Below, in pieces: positions 56,712-64,000 of a stretch of 64,000 bases of DNA (its first letter is position 1; each line of letters opens with the position of its first letter). This DNA comes from Serratia sp. DD3 (GTDB lineage: Bacteria > Pseudomonadota > Gammaproteobacteria > Enterobacterales > Enterobacteriaceae): positions 1 to 64,000 of the forward strand of contig NZ_AYKS02000033.1 in NCBI RefSeq assembly GCF_000496755.2, given 5' to 3'. The notes below the pieces were generated by a model, which saw nothing but the letters and a program-made list of their open reading frames with translations, ran no database searches and was not told where the DNA came from. The translations under genes were made by a program, and so were the position numbers.

Positions 56712-56792
56712 CTTATTGCTCAACACCTTGATCAACGCCCCAATGAGCAGGCCCAGCACAATACCCACCAGTATCCAGTTAATCAGACTCAT
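56700..56792 (-). CDS. 30-residue single-span membrane protein
   Basis: Minus-strand ATG at 56792 opens a 30-codon frame: a short polar start (MSLIN), one hydrophobic helix (WILVGIVLGLLIGALIKVL) and a lysine-rich end (SNKKEK). TTAAGGT lies nine bases upstream as a ribosome site. It begins 28 bp after the iron alcohol dehydrogenase stop, on the same strand, so it may be translated from that transcript. The composition, one Gly-rich helix with a positive tail, is typical of small inner-membrane proteins. No family recognised; too short for routine gene calling. Confidence 0.65.
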   Translation of the reverse strand: MSLINWILVGIVLGLLIGALIKVLSNKKEK

Positions 56793-56820
56793 GTTCGCTC
56801 TACCTTAATTATATTTATTG

Positions 56821-57948
56821 TCATTCAACCAGAAACGCCCGTTCAATCATCAGCGCTCTTTGTTCTGTGGAATAAGTCACCCAGGAATTTTTACTGTTGG
56901 ATCTCTCCAATACCGTGGCAAACGCCTGTTGGCTGAGAGGAAGGGCCTGCTGCCAGAAAGGAGCAATGGCATGGCGGGTGATAAAGTCACTCAGGTAACG
57001 TTCTGGAGCACCCTGCTGTTGTGGAAACAATCGCAAGGCCAGCTCCGCCATTAACAGGCGCTGTTGCGGGTGTGCACTTTCAGCCAGCAGTTCAAGAAAA
57101 GGTAGCAGTAAACGCCCACACACCTGCCCATGGTGATAATCTCGCAGGGCGCCGATCTCGCCAGCAATACCATGGATCACCCCCAACCCTGCCATGCTCA
57201 GCGTCAAACCACCAAGATAGGAAGCCTGCATCATCGCCTCTCGGGCTTTATCACTCCGATTCAGATCAGGCCAGGCCGACAGAAAGTGACGCATACCCAC
57301 CAGCGACATCTCTCGAGACCAGTTACTGGCCTTGTCAGAGAGATAAGACTCCAACAGATGCGTGAAAGCATCAATGCCACAACAGGCCAATAGGTTATCT
57401 GGTGTCCCTGTTAACAGTTCGGGGTCAAGGATCGCCACTTGGGGGACAAAATTGGCGTGCCGCAAAGAGGCTTTCACTTTGCTGATCTCGGTATCGGTAA
57501 TCACCGCATTTTGCGTGACCTCACTCCCGGTACCGGCGGTGGTAGGAACGGCGATTAATGGCAATGTGGCACCACTGATTTGGCTATCCCCGACCTTCTC
57601 CATATAACGTAGGGTCGGTAAAGGATGTTCGATCAGCGCAGAGAACGCCTTGGCAGCATCAAGCACGCTCCCGCCACCAATGGCCACCACGCGCTGCACT
57701 TTTCCACGCCAGCGCGTAACCCATTGGTCGATCTCCTGGGGTGAGGCTTCATGAGCGACAATCTCACTACCGACTAAGCATGGTGCCAGTGTATCCGCCA
57801 ATGAGCCATAAATAGGCCCATTAAGAAATGAACGGCAGGTGAAAAGTAATGTTGGCTGCGGCTCACTGCGCAGCAACGGAATCAAACGCTGGATAGTGCC
57901 ATGACCAAACCAGGTTTGCCGGTTGGTAATCATCAGGCTTGAAGCCAT
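56821..57948 (-). CDS. Iron-containing alcohol dehydrogenase
   Basis: ATG 57948, after AAGGTGACG, gives 375 residues; a start ten codons upstream is less supported. The group III Fe-ADH motifs are present: AIGGGSVLDAAKAF, VPTTAGTGSEVT, and the metal histidines in FTHLLES, GVIHGIAGEIG and RDYHHGQ. It should oxidise or reduce an alcohol/aldehyde with NAD(P). It converges on the dga-like regulator, and could use a product of the cluster, but it may be unrelated. Confidence 0.9.
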   Translation of the reverse strand: MASSLMITNRQTWFGHGTIQRLIPLLRSEPQPTLLFTCRSFLNGPIYGSLADTLAPCLVGSEIVAHEASPQEIDQWVTRWRGKVQRVVAIGGGSVLDAAKAFSALIEHPLPTLRYMEKVGDSQISGATLPLIAVPTTAGTGSEVTQNAVITDTEISKVKASLRHANFVPQVAILDPELLTGTPDNLLACCGIDAFTHLLESYLSDKASNWSREMSLVGMRHFLSAWPDLNRSDKAREAMMQASYLGGLTLSMAGLGVIHGIAGEIGALRDYHHGQVCGRLLLPFLELLAESAHPQQRLLMAELALRLFPQQQGAPERYLSDFITRHAIAPFWQQALPLSQQAFATVLERSNSKNSWVTYSTEQRALMIERAFLVE

Positions 57949-58034
57949 GTTCGTCACCTTATACCTGTCATACCTCAAGCTCTAGAAGTCAATATCAGAG
58001 ATAAACAACAAAGAGCAAACATTGATAACGGAGG

Positions 58035-58307
58035 TTAATCTTCATCAAAACCGGAATTAAACAGTTCAATGACCGCCGCCAAGGCCTGCTGTTCCTCTGG
58101 CCCGCTGGCTTCGATCTCAATATGGCGACCCTGAGCAGAGTCCAACATCAGCAGCGCAATCACGCTGCTGGCCTCTGCCTCTGTCCCACTGTCATTACGT
58201 AATAACACTTCGGCATCAAAGCTCTGCACTAACTCAAACAACTTCATGGCAGGCCGCGCATGCATCCCCAAGCGGTTTTTGATCTCTACCGTTTGCCTGA
58301 CCGTCAT
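58035..58307 (-). CDS. ptsO: Nitrogen-PTS phosphocarrier NPr
   Basis: A 90-residue HPr-like protein with the phosphorylated histidine in [13 protein letters not shown]. It is part of the nitrogen-related PTS (PtsP-NPr-PtsN), which senses nitrogen and potassium status. It overlaps the end of rapZ by four bases. Confidence 0.96.
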   Translation of the reverse strand: MTVRQTVEIKNRLGMHARPAMKLFELVQSFDAEVLLRNDSGTEAEASSVIALLMLDSAQGRHIEIEASGPEEQQALAAVIELFNSGFDED

Positions 58308-59158
58308 TGCTTACGCTTTTCCAGCGTGCGGTGACGTGACTGCACATTCTTACCGCGCGAACGAAAATAATCCGCCAGTTGTTCCGCCACATAAACCGAA
58401 CGGTGCTTACCCCCGGTACAACCAATCGCTACAGTCAAATAGCTACGATTATTGGTCTCTAACATCGGCAACCACTGTTCCAGATAGCTGCGCGTCTGAT
58501 AGATAAAATTGTGAACTTCCGTATGACGATCAAGAAACGCCGCCACCGGTTTATCCAGACCGGTCATCGGCCGCAGTTTGGGATCCCAATGCGGGTTGGG
58601 TAGAAAACGCACATCAAATACATAATCCGCATCGATAGGAATGCCATGCTTGAAGCCAAAGGATTCAAATACCATCGTCAGTTCCCGCTCACGCTTACCT
58701 AACAGGCGGGTACGCAGCATCTCAGCCAACTCGTGAACTGACATTTCAGAAGTATCAATGATCAGATCAGCGCGCGAACGTAATGGCTCCAGCAGATCAT
58801 TTTCTTCATCAATGGCACTTTCCAATGACAGGTTTTTAGCCGAGAGTGGGTGCAGACGACGAGTATCACTGTAACGACGGATCAAGGTGTTACGATCAGC
58901 ATCGAGGAAAAGGAGTTGCGGCGAGAAGCTCTCTGGCAACTGAGTCATCGCATACTCAAAAACTTCCGGCGATTCCGGCATATTACGCACGTCAATACTC
59001 ACCGCGGCAGAACTATTGCGCTCAGCCAATGTTTGGGCAAGCTGTGGCAGCAGTACCACTGGCAGGTTATCAACGCAGTAAAAACCCATGTCTTCCAGCG
59101 CCCGCAAGGCGACAGATTTTCCAGAACCGGAACGGCCGCTGACTATCATCAGCACCAT
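58304..59158 (-). CDS. rapZ: RNase adaptor protein RapZ
   Basis: The 284-residue protein has Walker [21 protein letters not shown] and the C-terminal RapZ domain with [19 protein letters not shown]. It binds GlmZ/GlmY small RNAs and guides RNase E, thereby controlling glmS and cell-wall precursor synthesis. Between ptsN and ptsO as in E. coli. Confidence 0.97.
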   Translation of the reverse strand: MVLMIVSGRSGSGKSVALRALEDMGFYCVDNLPVVLLPQLAQTLAERNSSAAVSIDVRNMPESPEVFEYAMTQLPESFSPQLLFLDADRNTLIRRYSDTRRLHPLSAKNLSLESAIDEENDLLEPLRSRADLIIDTSEMSVHELAEMLRTRLLGKRERELTMVFESFGFKHGIPIDADYVFDVRFLPNPHWDPKLRPMTGLDKPVAAFLDRHTEVHNFIYQTRSYLEQWLPMLETNNRSYLTVAIGCTGGKHRSVYVAEQLADYFRSRGKNVQSRHRTLEKRKQ

Positions 59159-59254
59159 GTGGCAACTCTCCCTGACATTAGCGTGGTGGTAACACCACGG
59201 TTAGGTTTAATAAACAATACAGGCGCTTTCCATACAGGAAGTCTCTGCCTATGT

Positions 59255-59716
59255 TTACTCGGTGATAATCTGGTACAGTTCTTCATCACTTTGCGCCGTC
59301 CGCAAGCGGCGACACACCGTTTTATCAGCCAATCGTTTGGCGACCAGCGACAAAGTATGCAAATGAGTTTTACATTGATCCGCCGGGACCAGTAATGCAA
59401 AAAGTAGATCCACCGGTTGATTATCAATGGCATCAAAGGCAATAGGTTGGTCAAGACGGATGAAAACACCTACCGCTCGCAACGTGTCTTCCTCCAGTTT
59501 GCCATGCGGGATGGCGATACCATTACCGATCCCTGTGCTGCCCATTCGTTCCCGCGTGAGAACCGCATCAAAAACCACCTGTGAAGGCAGGTTAAGCTGA
59601 GTCGCGGCCAATTCACTGATAATCTCCAAAGCTCGCTTCTTGCTGGTGCAGTGTACCGAGCTTTTGGTGCACTCGATGTTTAGCACCGAGCTTAATTGCA
59701 TTATTTCGTTGTTCAT
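59255..59716 (-). CDS. ptsN: Nitrogen regulatory protein EIIA-Ntr (PtsN)
   Basis: The 153-residue protein is a fructose/mannitol-type EIIA with the phosphorylated histidine in GIGNGIAIPHGKLEED. It matches E. coli PtsN, which controls K+ transport and other functions in the nitrogen PTS. It precedes rapZ by 96 bp. Confidence 0.97.
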   Translation of the reverse strand: MNNEIMQLSSVLNIECTKSSVHCTSKKRALEIISELAATQLNLPSQVVFDAVLTRERMGSTGIGNGIAIPHGKLEEDTLRAVGVFIRLDQPIAFDAIDNQPVDLLFALLVPADQCKTHLHTLSLVAKRLADKTVCRRLRTAQSDEELYQIITE

Positions 59717-59923
59717 CTTATTTTCACTTAAAACTGCCTCACTCCGCGCTCTTATCAGTAAAAAAGTGAACTTGATTGCGGTGATAAAACAGTTTTCGCC
59801 TATTTAACCCTGATGGCTTATCAGCACCAGCCGTTGTAGTAGATAAGGTGCCGATGGTCGTTATGTAGCCAACTCAGCTACGATATGGGCCACCACCGCA
59901 TACGACGGTGGTAGCCCAGAATG

Positions 59924-60211
59924 TCAGTATTGTTTTAGTTTGTCTTTATGTTTGTTCAATTGACGCGCCAATTTGTCGATCAGGCAATCAATCGCGGCGT
60001 ACATATCTTCTTTTTCCGAAGAGGCGTGCAACTCGCCGCCATTCACATGCACCGTTGCTTCCGCAATCTGCTGCACCTTTTCCACACTGAGTACGACATA
60101 CACCTGATTGATGTGGTCAAAATACTGTTCGAGTTTGGCAAATTTATTATTGACGAACTCACGCATAGGTTCGGTGATTTCGATGTGGTGTCCGGTAATG
60201 TTGAGCTGCAT
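59924..60211 (-). CDS. hpf: Ribosome hibernation promoting factor (short form)
   Basis: ATG 60211 (MQLNITGHHIEITEPMREFV), after GAAGGAAGA, gives 95 residues, as in E. coli Hpf; an upstream start at 60238 is less likely. It has the beta-alpha Hpf fold and promotes 100S ribosome dimers in stationary phase. Downstream of rpoN by 23 bp. Confidence 0.96.
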   Translation of the reverse strand: MQLNITGHHIEITEPMREFVNNKFAKLEQYFDHINQVYVVLSVEKVQQIAEATVHVNGGELHASSEKEDMYAAIDCLIDKLARQLNKHKDKLKQY

Positions 60212-60234
60212 AATGTCTTCCTTCTCTATTGAGG

Positions 60235-61671
60235 TCAAACCAACTTTTTACGTTGATTAGACGGCGGGATGGACAAAGACTCTCGATACTTGGCGACAGT
60301 ACGCCGAGCTACCATGATCCCTTGTTTGGAAAGCATTGTAGCCAGTTTGCTGTCGCTAAGCGGCTTAGCGGGATTTTCCGCCGCAATTAATTTCTTCACT
60401 AACGCCCGGATTGCCGTTGAAGAGGCTTCACCGCCACTATCGGTATTCACATGACTGGAGAAGAAATATTTCAACTCGAAAACACCACGCGGACTGTGCA
60501 GAAACTTCTGCGTCGTCACGCGCGATATTGTCGATTCATGCATCTCCACAGCCTGAGCGATATCCGCCAGTACCATGGGTTTCATAAACTCGTCGCCCTG
60601 TTCAAAAAACGCCTGCTGCTGCTCAACAATACAACGTGTCACCTTGAGCAGTGTTTCGTTCCGGCTTTCCAAGCTTTTAATCAGCCATTTCGCTTCTTGC
60701 AGATTGCTGCGTATAAACTGGCCATCTGCATCATTACGTACACTGTTGCCCATTGCCGCGTAGTGCTGGTTGATTTTCAGACGTGGAATACTATCTGTAT
60801 TAAGTTCCACCAACCATTGGTCTTGCCCCTTACGCACCAGCACATCAGGGATTACATACTCTGACTCGCCGGTGTTGATCGACTGCCCTGGCCGCGGCTC
60901 AAGAGACTGGATCAACACCATCACCTCTTTTAGTGTATCTTCTTTTAGCCGAGTTGTTCGCATCAAGCTACGAAAGTCATGATTAGCCAGTAAATCTAAA
61001 TGTTCACTGATGATCAACCGGGCTTGTTCAAGATAGGGGGTCTCTTTAGCATATTGCGACAACTGGATCAGCAGGCAGTCACGCAGATCACGAGCGGCGA
61101 CGCCGACTGGGTCAAAACGCTGTACGCGCTTCAATACCGCCTCAATCTCATCCATCGCCACATTATCATCACCAATACTCTCGAGAATATCGTCCAGCGA
61201 TACGGTGAGATAACCGGTATCGTCAACAGCATCAACAATCGCAGTAGCAATCGCGGCATCAGTATCAGAGAACGGCGTCAGTTCCACCTGCCACATCAGG
61301 TAGTCCTGCAAGGTTTGTGTGGTCTCCCCCTGATAGACCGGCAATTCATCATCACGATAATCGGTACCGGTACCAGACGGGGTGCCCGCCGTATAGATTT
61401 CATCCCAAGTGGCATCCAGCGGCAACTCCTCGGGCATCTCCTTTTGCTCCAGCGCCGTGCTGGTATCCATCTCTTCAGTATCGACGGTTTCTTTAGCATC
61501 AATTTCCTGATGCTGATCCTCAAACTGTTCAAGCAGCGGGTTGCTCTCTAACGCCTGTTGAATCTCCTGCTGAAGCTCAAGCGTAGACAGCTGCAACAAG
61601 CGTATCGCCTGTTGTAGTTGAGGGGTCATCGCCAGCTGTTGGCTCAACCTGAGTTGCAAACCTTGCTTCAT
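60235..61671 (-). CDS. rpoN: RNA polymerase sigma-54 factor
   Basis: The 478-residue protein matches RpoN: the N-terminal glutamine-rich region I ([20 protein letters not shown]), an acidic region II, and the C-terminal core-binding and DNA-binding regions with the RpoN box [12 protein letters not shown]. It directs RNA polymerase to -24/-12 promoters and needs enhancer-binding ATPases. Confidence 0.98.
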   Translation of the reverse strand: MKQGLQLRLSQQLAMTPQLQQAIRLLQLSTLELQQEIQQALESNPLLEQFEDQHQEIDAKETVDTEEMDTSTALEQKEMPEELPLDATWDEIYTAGTPSGTGTDYRDDELPVYQGETTQTLQDYLMWQVELTPFSDTDAAIATAIVDAVDDTGYLTVSLDDILESIGDDNVAMDEIEAVLKRVQRFDPVGVAARDLRDCLLIQLSQYAKETPYLEQARLIISEHLDLLANHDFRSLMRTTRLKEDTLKEVMVLIQSLEPRPGQSINTGESEYVIPDVLVRKGQDQWLVELNTDSIPRLKINQHYAAMGNSVRNDADGQFIRSNLQEAKWLIKSLESRNETLLKVTRCIVEQQQAFFEQGDEFMKPMVLADIAQAVEMHESTISRVTTQKFLHSPRGVFELKYFFSSHVNTDSGGEASSTAIRALVKKLIAAENPAKPLSDSKLATMLSKQGIMVARRTVAKYRESLSIPPSNQRKKLV

Positions 61672-61722
61672 AATCTTCTGTTTATTTCCATTAGCAGCGA
61701 ACTGTGGACGGACGACTGCAAT

Positions 61723-62448
61723 CTAAAGGCGGAACTCTTCGCCCAGATAAACGCGCTTCACCTGTTCATCCGCTAAAATAACGTCCGGCGTACCATGCGC
61801 AATCAGTTTGCCCTGGCTGACGATATAAGCATGTTCACAGACGTCTAACGTTTCACGCACGTTGTGATCAGTAATCAATACGCCCAAGCCACTGTCGCGC
61901 AGGTGCTCGATAATCTTTTTGATATCGATAACAGAAATCGGGTCAACACCCGCAAAAGGTTCATCCAGCAAGATAAATTTGGGATTAGCAGCCAGTGCCC
62001 GGGCTATCTCCACCCGGCGGCGTTCACCACCGGAGAGTGACTGGCCCAGGTTGTCACGCAGATGAGAGATATGGAACTCTTCCATCAACTCAACGGCGCG
62101 ATCATCGCGCTGCTCATGTGTGAGGTCAGAGCGGATCTCTAACACCGCCATCAAATTATTGTAAACACTCAATCGACGAAAGATTGAGGCTTCCTGAGGC
62201 AGGTAGCCAATGCCACGGCGGGCACGAGCATGCAGCGGCAAAATACTGATGTCTTCGTCATCGATCACAATGCGCCCGGCATCACGCTGAACGATACCGA
62301 CCACCATATAAAATGTGGTGGTTTTACCTGCACCATTTGGCCCTAATAGACCGACAATTTCGCCAGATTTCACTTTCAGACTGACGTCTTCAACGACTTT
62401 ACGGCCTTTATAGGCTTTCGCCAGATTTTCTGCGATGAGTGTTGCCAT
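61723..62448 (-). CDS. lptB: LPS export ABC transporter ATPase LptB
   Basis: A 241-residue ABC ATPase: Walker [15 protein letters not shown], signature [15 protein letters not shown], Walker [14 protein letters not shown] and the H-loop in LITDHNVRE. It powers LPS extraction from the inner membrane with LptFG. Six bases downstream of lptA. Confidence 0.98.
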   Translation of the reverse strand: MATLIAENLAKAYKGRKVVEDVSLKVKSGEIVGLLGPNGAGKTTTFYMVVGIVQRDAGRIVIDDEDISILPLHARARRGIGYLPQEASIFRRLSVYNNLMAVLEIRSDLTHEQRDDRAVELMEEFHISHLRDNLGQSLSGGERRRVEIARALAANPKFILLDEPFAGVDPISVIDIKKIIEHLRDSGLGVLITDHNVRETLDVCEHAYIVSQGKLIAHGTPDVILADEQVKRVYLGEEFRL

Positions 62449-62454
62449 AGATGA

Positions 62455-62994
62455 TTAGTTACTCTTCTTTTGAGCGTTTTTGTCTTGCAACTGTGATGGG
62501 ACCAACACGGTGGTCACGCGTCGGCCTTTATCGCTAAACGCCTGCATCTGTTGTTGCTGCACCAGGTATGTAATACGATCCCCCTGAACGTTGCTGTCAA
62601 GCTGTTCAAGGAAAGCATTACCCGTCAGTGTCACCAATTGGATTGCAACATCATAACGCACTTTCTGCGCATGGCCTTTCACCAGTTTGCCATCGTCCTG
62701 CATCTGCTGGAAGGTGACGGGGTTACCGAACGCCTCAATAAAGGTTTTGTTCTGATCACCGTCAGGACGAGTCACCACCACTTTATCGGCTTTGATCTCA
62801 ATCGTCCCTTGCCTGATCACCACCTCATCAGTAAAGGTGCTGACATTGGTTTGCATATCCAGTGACTGTTTCAACGAATTGATGTTGATCGGTTGATCAG
62901 CGTCAGATTTCAACGCTAATGCTGACGTGCTGGCGGTTAAAACCAGGCTGACGATCAATAGATTACGGAGTTGTGTTTTTACTTGGAATTTCAT
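62455..62994 (-). CDS. lptA: LPS transport periplasmic protein LptA
   Basis: ATG 62994 gives 179 residues with a signal peptide (ASTSALA, mature LKSDADQP) and the OstA beta-jellyroll repeats (TVSTFTDEVVIRQGTIEIKA, ITYLVQQQQMQAFSDKG). It forms the LPS bridge across the periplasm. An upstream in-frame start at 63015 would extend further into lptC. It overlaps the lptC end by 32 bases, as in E. coli. Confidence 0.96.
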   Translation of the reverse strand: MKFQVKTQLRNLLIVSLVLTASTSALALKSDADQPININSLKQSLDMQTNVSTFTDEVVIRQGTIEIKADKVVVTRPDGDQNKTFIEAFGNPVTFQQMQDDGKLVKGHAQKVRYDVAIQLVTLTGNAFLEQLDSNVQGDRITYLVQQQQMQAFSDKGRRVTTVLVPSQLQDKNAQKKSN

Positions 62995-63541
62995 AGTTGG
63001 TCTTAACCTTATCAATCAGCTCAGCGGTTTTTTCCCGCAGATTGCCACGCATTCTCATTCCGTTAGAGGTAAAATTCGCCCCGAACAGCGTCACTTCATC
63101 ATCGGAAGAAACATCTTGGGTTATCAGATTAATCTGAGCATTATCTGTTTTGATTTTTTCCAATTGCGAGGTCGTCGTCAAACTGTTCACCTCAACGTTA
63201 CCATACAGATACAGCATACGATCTTTGGTCAACTTGGCACGATCTGCACGTACTGACCAAGTAGCCAGCGCATTAGTATCAAATAACGTCATCACCGGTT
63301 GAGTAAACCAGGTTACTTCATCCTCGGTGTAATGATTAACCTCTTCTGCCACCAGTTTATAGCTCAACTTACCTTCTGGGTTATAAACCACCGTCACCGT
63401 ATGTTGACTCTGATAAGTCGGCATCTGATTATTGACCGGCATGGTGCCACTGTCATGGCTAACCTCAGTCATATTCCAGCCGATCAACGCCAGCACAATC
63501 ACCAATAAAATAAGGGTGATACCCAATTTGGCTCTACTCAT
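62963..63541 (-). CDS. lptC: LPS export inner-membrane protein LptC
   Basis: The 192-residue protein has one N-terminal membrane helix (GITLILLVIVLALIGWNM) and a periplasmic beta-jellyroll (FTSNGMRMRGNLREKTAELI). It passes LPS from LptB2FG to LptA. It overlaps the kdsC stop by four bases and the lptA start by 32. Confidence 0.97.
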   Translation of the reverse strand: MSRAKLGITLILLVIVLALIGWNMTEVSHDSGTMPVNNQMPTYQSQHTVTVVYNPEGKLSYKLVAEEVNHYTEDEVTWFTQPVMTLFDTNALATWSVRADRAKLTKDRMLYLYGNVEVNSLTTTSQLEKIKTDNAQINLITQDVSSDDEVTLFGANFTSNGMRMRGNLREKTAELIDKVKTNYEIPSKNTTP

Positions 63542-64000
63542 ATCGACAGCCCTTTGGCGCCCTCCAGCTTATTTTGGGCCAGAAGGATCAAATCGCACAA
63601 TTCACGAACGGCCCCACGCCCACCCGCAATGCGGGTGACATAATGAGCCCGCGGCAACAGCAGAGGATGAGCATCCGCCACCGCCACTGCCAACCCTACC
63701 TGGGCCATGACCGGCCAGTCGATCAGATCATCGCCAATATAAGCAATCTCTTCCGGCACCATTGATAGTTTATCCAACAGTTCCCGGAAGGCCAAAAGCT
63801 TATCGGACTGCCCTTGATACAGGTGTGTAATATCCAGCGTTTTTGCCCGGTCTTCCAACAATTTAGCTGAGCGACCTGTAATGATAGCCACTTCGATACC
63901 GGATGTTTTCAGGCAGCGGATACCGTAGCCATCGCGCACATTGAAGACTTTCAGCTCTTCACCCTGGTTGCCCATATAGATAAAACCATCTGATAGTACA
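63538..64000 (-). CDS. kdsC: 3-deoxy-D-manno-octulosonate 8-phosphate phosphatase, 5' end outside window
   Basis: The frame enters from the right edge (LSDGFIYMGNQGEELKVFNV) and continues to 63538, so the start codon is not in the window. HAD motifs are IITGRSAKLLEDRA and the third motif YIGDDLIDWPVM, in the KdsC order. It dephosphorylates Kdo-8-phosphate in Kdo synthesis for LPS. About 154 of the usual ~188 residues are visible. Confidence 0.95.
   Translation of the reverse strand, partial: VLSDGFIYMGNQGEELKVFNVRDGYGIRCLKTSGIEVAIITGRSAKLLEDRAKTLDITHLYQGQSDKLLAFRELLDKLSMVPEEIAYIGDDLIDWPVMAQVGLAVAVADAHPLLLPRAHYVTRIAGGRGAVRELCDLILLAQNKLEGAKGLSI

Overview
The window is chromosomal DNA from a member of the Enterobacterales, most likely the Yersinia/Serratia (Yersiniaceae) side of the order. 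The right half follows the Escherichia coli order closely: rlmG-ygjP-ygjR-alx-sstT-ygjV-uxaAC-exuR-yqjA-yqjDEK-yqjF-yhaJK-rnpB-rsmI-lpoA-yraN-diaA-dolP, and later ptsO-rapZ-ptsN-hpf-rpoN-lptB-lptA-lptC-kdsC read from the minus strand. The protein sequences are close to, but clearly distinct from, E. coli. ERIC-like elements and the other palindromic repeats fit a Yersinia or Serratia relative. I cannot name the species from the sequence alone.

Positions 1-18,300 are a mosaic accessory region. It holds a truncated grpB-like gene, a methyl-parathion-hydrolase-like metallohydrolase, a stand-alone HipA-type kinase toxin (YjjJ/HipH type), an AT-rich secreted protein, and a duplicated 3' end of a short-chain dehydrogenase gene. 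Next come a DUF2569 gene with an internal stop, a divergent HxlR regulator/SDR pair, a secreted chorismate mutase, a long DigH-like lipoprotein with a 15-bp coding repeat, and an autotransporter. A ClbS/DfsB-like protein, glutathionylspermidine synthetase/amidase and a Phd-VapC toxin-antitoxin pair lying between two ~140-bp direct repeats follow. Short relics (porin, IS256-type transposase, family 2 glycosyltransferase) lie between these genes, so the region has been rearranged repeatedly.

Positions 18,300-48,700 are mostly core genes: MATE exporter, yfcF, aqpZ, APC permease, YtcJ-like amidohydrolase, fadH and the conserved blocks named above. Notable here are a yybP-ykoY-type manganese riboswitch before alx, rnpB with a clear promoter and terminator, and hexuronate genes uxaCA/exuR flanking only a relic of the transporter gene exuT.

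Positions 48,900-57,950 interrupt the conserved order with a compact, apparently co-transcribed catabolic cluster. It has a small PRD protein, a glycine-rich protein with an SFCGSGGAGA loop, a DUF4312-like protein, two multi-spanning membrane proteins (DUF4311- and DUF4310-like), a metal-dependent amidohydrolase, a DgaE-type PLP ammonia-lyase and a DgaF-type KDGP aldolase. A PRD/EIIA transcriptional activator follows in the same direction, then a convergent iron alcohol dehydrogenase and a 30-residue membrane protein. The enzymes predict breakdown of an N-substituted, phosphorylated amino-sugar acid to pyruvate and glyceraldehyde-3-phosphate. No recognisable transporter or kinase is present, so the four unknown-function genes are the best candidates for an uncharacterised, possibly PTS-like, uptake system. 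This is the most interesting part of the window.

The last 6 kb (58,035-64,000, minus strand) is the conserved rpoN/Lpt block: nitrogen-PTS components, the RNase adaptor RapZ, hibernation factor Hpf, sigma-54, and LPS transport and Kdo synthesis genes. kdsC is cut by the window edge.
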